From the NCBI RefSeq assembly GCF_000003195.3, contig NW_018396412.1, forward strand, positions 230,745 to 294,744: 64,000 bases of DNA, in the 5' to 3' direction. A program made the position numbers and the translations under genes. This document shows, in pieces, positions 58,001 to 64,000 of the stretch (positions are counted from its first letter, which is position 1; every line of letters starts with the position of its first letter). The notes under the pieces are model-generated. The model was not told the origin of the DNA. It did no database searches and saw only the letters and a program-made list of their open reading frames with translations. Source of the DNA: Sorghum bicolor. Lineage: Eukaryota > Streptophyta > Magnoliopsida > Poales > Poaceae.

Positions 58001-59336
58001 GCTCCCGTCCGCGGGGCGTCGACGTCGCCTCGAGGCGGACCCTCGAGGATCCGGTCGAGGCGAGACGCCATCCCCTCGGAATCGTCGCTGTCGTCGTCGC
58101 TATCGCTGCCATCGTCCTCACTGGGGGATTCTTCTTCAGGCTCCCCCGTTTGCCTGGACTTGGCTCGACGCACCTCTAACGATGGGCGGTCGAGATTCTT
58201 CTTCTTCTTCTCTTTCTTTTCTAAGTCCTTTGCGGACTTCTGCTTTTCTACGGATTGATGCCGCTTGTCACGGTCGACCCCATCCTCCTTTACTGGAGGC
58301 CTCGAGGACCGAACGTCGATAGGTCCCTGCGAGAGCAAGGACAGGCTTAAAAAGGGGATCGAAGGAAATCTGGAATCAAAGCCATACGCAAGGAAAGAAC
58401 TTACCAAGTCGATTGAGCCCGCGTCAAGCCTCATGGGGAAGCCGTTGACGTGCTCTGGCTGGAAGTCATCGGCGACGGCCGCCCTGACCCGGGCCGTGAC
58501 CTCGTCGTCCACCAGCGCCTCGTTGGACATCCGGCACGCCTCGAGGTCCCAGGACGAAGCGCCGGGACCCATCTCATCCAACCTCAGCGACCGAGACATC
58601 AACGGGAGAATCCTCCGATGATGGACGGCCGAGAGGACGAGAGCGGCGGACAGACCCTCCACACGTAGTTTCTTCAAGGCGTCGAGGAGGGGGTCGAGCC
58701 GCGACTGATGAACTTGGACGACGCCGTACGTCTAGTTCTCCGGGCGCTCCGTGATCAGGCGGCCGGTGTATGCAGGAAGGAGACCATCATCGTTTCTCAG
58801 GTAGAACCACTGGAGTCCCATCCGGCGTGGTTCGATGACAATCCCACCGGGATGTACTCGCGTGGCCTCTCCGTCTTCCCCGTCTTCAGCACAAGGTTGA
58901 GGCACCCCGCCCGTACAGGTTTCCTCACGCCTGTGGTCCTGGTGGGGGCGTTGAAGAGCTCGCCCCTGTAGAGGTGGAGCCATAGGTCCCAGTGGGGCAT
59001 CATCCCCAAATAGCCCTCACACACCGTGGCAAAGACCGCCGCGACGGTGATGGCATTTGGGGAAAAGTGCTGGAGCTCCACCCCGTAATGGTTGCAGAGG
59101 GCCCGCATGAAGCGGCTCGGAGGAGCGCCCAGGCCGTGGCGGTGGAACTTGGCGAAAGAGACCACATAGCCCGTGGGTGGCTGGGGCTCCCGGTGGTCCG
59201 CCGCCGGCGCGGTCCACTCCGGCCGCGACAATGAAGTGCGGGAGCGCAGAAGCCCCTCCCTCTCGAGCTCCAGCAGACAGCGCTCCGTCATCGACGACGG
59301 GCGCCAGTCGTCGGTGGCGATGAGTCTCACAGGCAT
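55078..59336 (-). pseudogene. Antisense multi-exon gene of element A (Transposase_28-like protein with coiled-coil tail)
   Basis: Start ATG 59336 on minus (MPVRLIATDDW), end near 55078. Exon 1 is 59336-58405, with the same Transposase_28-like region as B (FHRHGLGAPPSRFMRAL, PNAITVAAVF, PHWDLW). Exon 2 is 58326-57668 (659 nt), exon 3 57576-57500 (77 nt, same length as B), exon 4 57412-56346 (Gln-rich then globular), exon 5 from 56270 (coiled coil). The introns 58327-58404, 57577-57667, 57413-57499 and 56271-56345 all begin GT and end AG; the first donor is GTAAGT. Phases match B. Lesions: 1-nt deletion near 58812, a TAG near 58732 where B has a Trp codon, and small deletions near 55488, 55780 and 55965 that break the tail. 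Lesions differ from those in B. Role unknown. Confidence 0.85.
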
Positions 59337-59460
59337 CTTTGGATGGAAGGAAGGTGGATTCGCTACTGCTCGAGGGTGCGCGCGCGCGTGAGATGGCAAG
59401 GAAGCTAAGGCAATGGTGGAGGCAGAAGGTGGAAGGGAGAACGGCAACCGGGCCATGGGA

Positions 59461-59468
59461 TATTTATA
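59461..59468 (-). promoter_or_regulatory. TATA box for antisense gene, element A
   Basis: TATAAATA on minus, about 125-130 bp upstream of the antisense ATG at 59336. It would start a transcript with a 5' leader of about 100 nt. Confidence 0.65.
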
Positions 59469-60235
59469 GACGACAACCACCAACGGGCAGATCCGATAAA
59501 TACGGTAACTCCCCCCATAAATGCGCCGCCTAACGGTCTTTTTTCCTCTCACAGACGGGACGCTACGGATTCTGCGCCGATACAGTGTCGCAACGGCTCC
59601 CGCCTGAAAAGACGCGCCCAACGGGCAAAAAGGTGAACCGCCACGGCCTCTTCCTTCCCTTGTAAGCCAAGGTACGTACCTACGAGAGTCTCGAGAGGTC
59701 GCAGGCTGACCCGCCGAAAGGGTTCGACAGCCAATCTCGAGCACCAGAGTCAAGGATGCCCGGCGAGTGGTCGAAAGTCGAGGCCCGCCTCGAGAACTCG
59801 CTGGGGATGTCCAAGGTAGGGTCGAGACAGTCGAGAGGAATCCCCCGACGGGAGGCATCGAGCCACTGGACTCTATCGAACGAGACCAGCATCCCCGACC
59901 ATATCGACCCCGCTTTATGAGAACGCCTCCGGGCTACAGCTGACCTCCTCGAAAGGGGCACAGGTTCTCACTTGGACTACCTGTTAGGAACTCAATCTGA
60001 GGTGGATGACGCTCGCTCTATCGAGAGTACGTCGAAACCCCTGCACATAACGAGCCAATCAGAACCTTCCACCACAGGTGTCGACAGCGTTTCTGCACAT
60101 TAGGCGATATAACCCTCGAAGGAGTCAAAAACTCCTCCAAGGGCTCGGGGGCTACCCCCGTAGGGTCGCTCGCGCGCCCCCACGGAACCTGACCATGAAA
60201 TATAGCCTCCACTTGAGCGCCAGCGCTCAAATGGA

Positions 60236-60249
60236 GACTCGGGGGCTAC
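60236..60249 (+). other. Polypurine-tract region of element A
   Basis: GACTCGGGGGCTAC directly before the 3' LTR, identical to element B. Confidence 0.65.
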
Positions 60250-61279
60250 TGTCGAGGATATCAGTAAGGGATACCCCAACTGATGTCCATGTCAAGATTA
60301 TCCGAACACGAAATTCGACGCCCTATCCAGTTGTGCGTACGGTCCTCGATGACCGCAGCCTCGAAGACGGAAAGGGCGTCCTGCGAATCGACCAGAGCTC
60401 GAGTACAGGCTACCATCGAATACGGAAACGGGCTCAAGCGAATCGAAAGACGTCGAGCACAAGGACGCCGCCCGCCGCCTGACGCGAGCACGGGAACCAG
60501 GGCATTTAATGCGCCTGTCGCATTGCCACCTAACACGCCAGTCACGGGAATCATGATAGGGAACAGGCACCCGTCCCATCATTCTTTTTGCAGCCTTCCT
60601 CACCAAATAACCCAGAGCATGTCAGGACGCAGGAAGCATGGTCGGAACGTCTAATCAAGACCCCCTCGAGACGTCCAAGGTCAGCACTCTGGCTAGCAAG
60701 GCGTTACACGGCGACCGACCCTCGACCAGACACGTTTCCTTCCTGGGGAAGGGTTGGGCGTCGAATGACAACACCAGAACTGCTCTGAAGTATCTGCCGC
60801 CATGACGTACAGGCGTGTGGCAGACAAACCAGCCCAAGACGGCGTACAGAGCAGGATACAGGGGCACGCGTAATCATCATCAAGCTACCGGGACGGGACG
60901 GCTCGAGACCACGCCGGTACGGAGGCCTCGAGTAGGTCAGCGCACCATGCCCCTATCGACCCCTACTCTGACGCCTACACATGTACCCTAGGCCCCTCCT
61001 TGGAACTATAAAAGGGGAGGCCTGGGAGCGATCATGCGAGACAACACTCACACGTAGTAGAGCTTCCATACTCCATCCCAGTTCATACACGCTTGTATTC
61101 ACCCCTATACAAGCACTTAGGTGCAAGATAATACAAACTCTCCTCCCCAGCTGGACGTAGGGCCTTCTCTTGCCTGAACCAGGATAAATCTTTGTGTCTT
61201 CTTGCATCACTATCTGGAAAAGGGAGCACGCATACAAATTTACTCGTTGGTGTGACCCCCCGTGGGGAAAACACCGACA
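60250..61279 (+). repeat. 3' LTR of element A
   Basis: 1030 bp, TGTCGAGGATATCAG ... AACACCGACA. About 3.8% different from the 5' LTR by hand count, mostly transitions, and it retains the 84 bp missing there. Followed by target-site copy CTACG. Confidence 0.95.
61007..61014 (+). promoter_or_regulatory. TATA box, 3' LTR A
   Basis: TATAAAAG in GGAACTATAAAAGGGGAGG; it would direct any readout transcript into the flanking satellite. Confidence 0.8.
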
Positions 61280-64000
61280 CTACGAGTTCTGTCGGGTGTG
61301 TCGAAATTGATTTTCGAGCATATGGTACGTTCTGTGCAAACCGTGCACCTATATTGCATTAAGATTAGCACTATCTCCAAACCGAGCTTCCACTTGAGCC
61401 CCTTTACCTAGGAGTACCATCGCATGCGTCCTAAATGTTTTCTTAGCCTCTAGCGCATTAGGTGCAAACCGTGCACCTATCTTGCACCAAAACTAACACT
61501 ATCTCCAAATGGACCGAAGTGAGATTCCATATGACATATGTCATTAAGAGTTCTATTAGTTGTGTCTAAATTAATTTCTGAGCATATGGTACGTTCCATG
61601 CAAACCAAGCACCTATCATGCATCAAAATTAGCACTATCTCCAAACAGACCAAACCGAGCTTCCACTTGAGCCTCTTCACCTAGGAGTCTCATCGGGTGC
61701 TTCCACAATGGTTTCTGAGCTATGGTGCATTAGGCGCAAACTGTGCACCTATCTTGCATCGAAACTAACACTGTCTATAAATGTACTGGAGCGAGATTCC
61801 ATATGACACACATCATTTAGGAGTTCTATTGGGTGCGTCCAAATTGGTTTCTGAGCAGATGGTATGTTCCATGTAAACCGTGCATCTATCTTGCTTCAAG
61901 ATTAGCACTATCTTCAAACAGACCAAACCGAGCTTTCACTTGAGCCTCTTCACCTAGGAGTACCATAGGGTGCTTAGACAATGGTTTCTGATCCTATGGT
62001 GCATTAGTTCCAAACCGTACACCTATCTTGCAACAAAACTCACACTATCTCCAAACAGACCAAAGCAAGATTCCATATGACACACGTCATTTAGAAGTTC
62101 CATCAGGTGCTTCTTGCAGTTCCATCGGGTGTGTCCAAATTGATTTCTAAGCATATGGTGCGCCTATCTTGAATCATGATTAGAACTATCTCCAAACAGA
62201 CCGAACCAAGCTTCCACTTGGGCCTCTTCACCAAGGAGTACCATCGGGTGCGTCCAAAATGGTTTCTTAGATTATGGTGCAGTAGGTGCAAACCGTGCAC
62301 CTATCTTACATCAAAACTAACGCTATCTCCAAATGGACCGAAGCAAGATTCCATGACACACATCATCTAGGAGTTCTATCAGGTGTCCAAATTGATTTCC
62401 GAGCATATGATATGTTCCACGCAAACCATGCACCTATCTTGCCTCAAGATTAGCACTATCTCGAAACAAACCAAACCAAACTTTCACTTGAACCTCTTCA
62501 CCTAAAAGTACCATTGGGTGCTTCCATAATGATTTCTGACCCTATGGTGCATTAGGCGCAAACCGTGCACCTATCTTGCACTAAAACTAACATTGTCTCT
62601 AAATAGACCCAAGCGAGAATCCATATGACACATGTCATCTAGGAGTTCTATTGAGTGCGTCCAAATGGATTTCTGAGCATATGGTACGTTCCATGCAAAC
62701 CATGCACCTATCCTGCATCAAGATTAGCACTATCTCCAAACATCGAAAAGAGCTTCCACTTGGGCCTCTTCACCTAGGAGTATTATCGGGTGCTTCTACA
62801 ATGGTTTCTGAGCCAATGGTGTATTATGCGCAAACCATGCACCAATCTTGCACCTAAACTAACACTGACTCCAAACAGACCGAAGCGAGATTCCATATGA
62901 CACACATGATCTAGTAGTTCTATCGGGTGCGTACAAATTGATTTATGAGAATATGGTACATTCCATGTAAACCGTACACCTATCTTGCATCAAGATTGAC
63001 ACTATCTCCAAATAGACAGAACCGAGCTTTCACTTGAGCCTCTTGACCTAGGAGTACCATTGGGAACTTCTACAACAGTTTCTGAGCCTATGGTGCACTA
63101 GGCACAAACCACACACCTATCTTGCACCGAAACTAATACTATCTCCAACTGGACCGAACCGAGATTCCATATGACACACTTCATCTATTAGTTCCATTAG
63201 GTGCATCTAGCAGTTCCATTGGGTGTGTCCAAATTTATTTCTGAGCATATGGTACGTTCCATGCAAACCGTGCGTCTATCTTGCATCAAGATTAGAACTA
63301 TCTCTAAACAGACTGAACCAAGCTTCCACTTGAGCCTCTTCACCAAGGAGTACCACCAGGTGTGTCCAGAATGGTTTCTTAGACTATGGTGCATTATGTG
63401 CAACCGTGCACTTATCTTGCACCGAAACTAACACTATCTCTAAATGGACTGAAGCAAGATTCCATATGACACACATCATCTAGGAGTTCTATCTGTTGTG
63501 TCCAAATTGGTTTTTGAGCATATGGTATGCTCCATGCAAACCATGCACCTATCTTGCATCAAGATTAGCAATATATCAAAATAGACCAAACCAAGCTTTC
63601 ACTTGAGCCTCTTCACCTAGGAGTACCATCGAATGCTTCCACAATGGTTTCTGATCCTATGGTGCATTAGGTGCAAACCGTGCATCTATGTTGCACCGAA
63701 ACTAACATTGTCTCAAAAGAGACCAAAGCGAGACTCCATATGACACACATCAAGTTCTGCTGGGTGCATCCAAATTGATTTCTAAGCATGTGGTATGTAC
63801 CATGCAAACTGTGCACCTATCTTACATCAAGATTAGCACTATCTCAAAAGAGACCGAACCAAGCTTCCACTTCAGCCTCTTCACTTAGGAGTTTCATCGG
63901 GTGCTTCGATAATGGTTTCTGAGCCTATGGTGCATTAGGCGCAAACAATGCACCTATCTTGCACCAAAACTAATATTGTCTCCAAACAGACCGAAGCAAG
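61280..64000 (+). repeat. Centromeric satellite array, forward orientation, 8-mer type
   Basis: Begins with the right target-site copy CTACG (61280-61284) of element A, then 137-bp monomers to the window end. The 21-bp duplication occurs near 62094 and 63187, 1093 bp apart, consistent with the 8-mer unit. 61284-62090 matches 24470-25270, and 62094-64000 matches 26340-30780 without the solo LTR. No gene. Confidence 0.92.

Larger units (their letters stand above)
59337..60249. other. Non-coding region between antisense gene start and 3' LTR, element A
   Basis: No convincing ORF. It holds the antisense TATA box (59461), segments collinear with B 52083-52820, a 13-bp inverted repeat at 60113-60143, and the polypurine region 60236-60249. 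Confidence 0.7.
30783..61279 (+). mobile_element. Element A: Tat-lineage Ty3/gypsy LTR retrotransposon with nested insertions
   Basis: Flanked by the 5-bp direct repeat CTACG (30778-30782 and 61280-61284) within satellite DNA. LTRs are 30783-31728 and 60250-61279, with TG...CA ends and a TGTCG/CGACA terminal inversion. Without its two insertions (35473-36567 and 38605-53855, with their target duplications) it is about 14.1 kb. Order: LTR, tRNA-Arg primer site, gag-protease, UAG, RT / RNase H / second RNase H / integrase, opposite-strand multi-exon gene, polypurine tract, LTR. Gene order, the second RNase H and the long antisense gene place it in the Tat lineage (relatives: RIRE2, Grande, Ogre). 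All of its frames carry lesions. The LTRs differ at about 36 sites by hand count (3.8%), about 1.5 million years if 1.3e-8 substitutions per site per year applies. Confidence 0.93.

Overview
The window is a stretch of plant centromeric DNA. About half of it is tandem satellite with a basic period of 137 bp. Measured spacings between equivalent positions are 137, 135 and 137 bp between 551 and 960. Period and sequence fit the centromeric satellite of Andropogoneae grasses (the Sorghum/Saccharum/Miscanthus CEN38/SCEN type); this naming is from memory and was not searched. No host protein-coding gene, tRNA or rRNA is visible. Three runs of N (1711-2010, 9854-9953, 19614-20020) show that this is a scaffold built from several contigs.

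Layout. Satellite runs 1-26786 and is broken by the three gaps. It reads in one orientation at 1-1710, in the opposite one at 2011-19613, and in the first again from 20021. Two monomer types alternate (A-B dimer, about 274 bp). In the inverted block these are organised into an 8-monomer higher-order repeat of about 1118 bp, with 10-mer and 6-mer variants. A 2513-bp solo LTR (probably Ty1/copia) sits at 26787-29299 with a 5-bp target duplication. Satellite resumes to 30782. A nest of Ty3/gypsy elements then fills 30783-61279, and satellite closes the window (61280-64000).

The nest has three layers. Outer element A (LTRs 30783-31728 and 60250-61279, TSD CTACG) is a Tat-lineage retrotransposon. 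Its reverse transcriptase is split by a 1095-bp solo LTR of another family (35473-36567, TSD ATATC). Its integrase is split by element B (38605-53855, TSD GCCAT), a younger relative. By hand count the LTR pairs differ at about 36 of 946 sites (A) and about 9 of 1035 sites (B), so A is older, as the nesting demands.

A and B share one plan: LTR, tRNA-Arg primer site, gag-protease, an in-frame UAG, reverse transcriptase / degenerate RNase H / second RNase H / integrase, a convergent intergenic region with a hairpin, a multi-exon gene on the opposite strand, polypurine tract, LTR. The pol of B is an intact 1069-codon frame; most other reading frames carry small lesions, and these fall at different places in A and B. 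The antisense gene has GT-AG introns at conserved positions and phases in both copies and its own TATA box. It encodes a protein with a Transposase_28-like N-terminal domain and a coiled-coil tail. It is the most interesting non-canonical component of the window.
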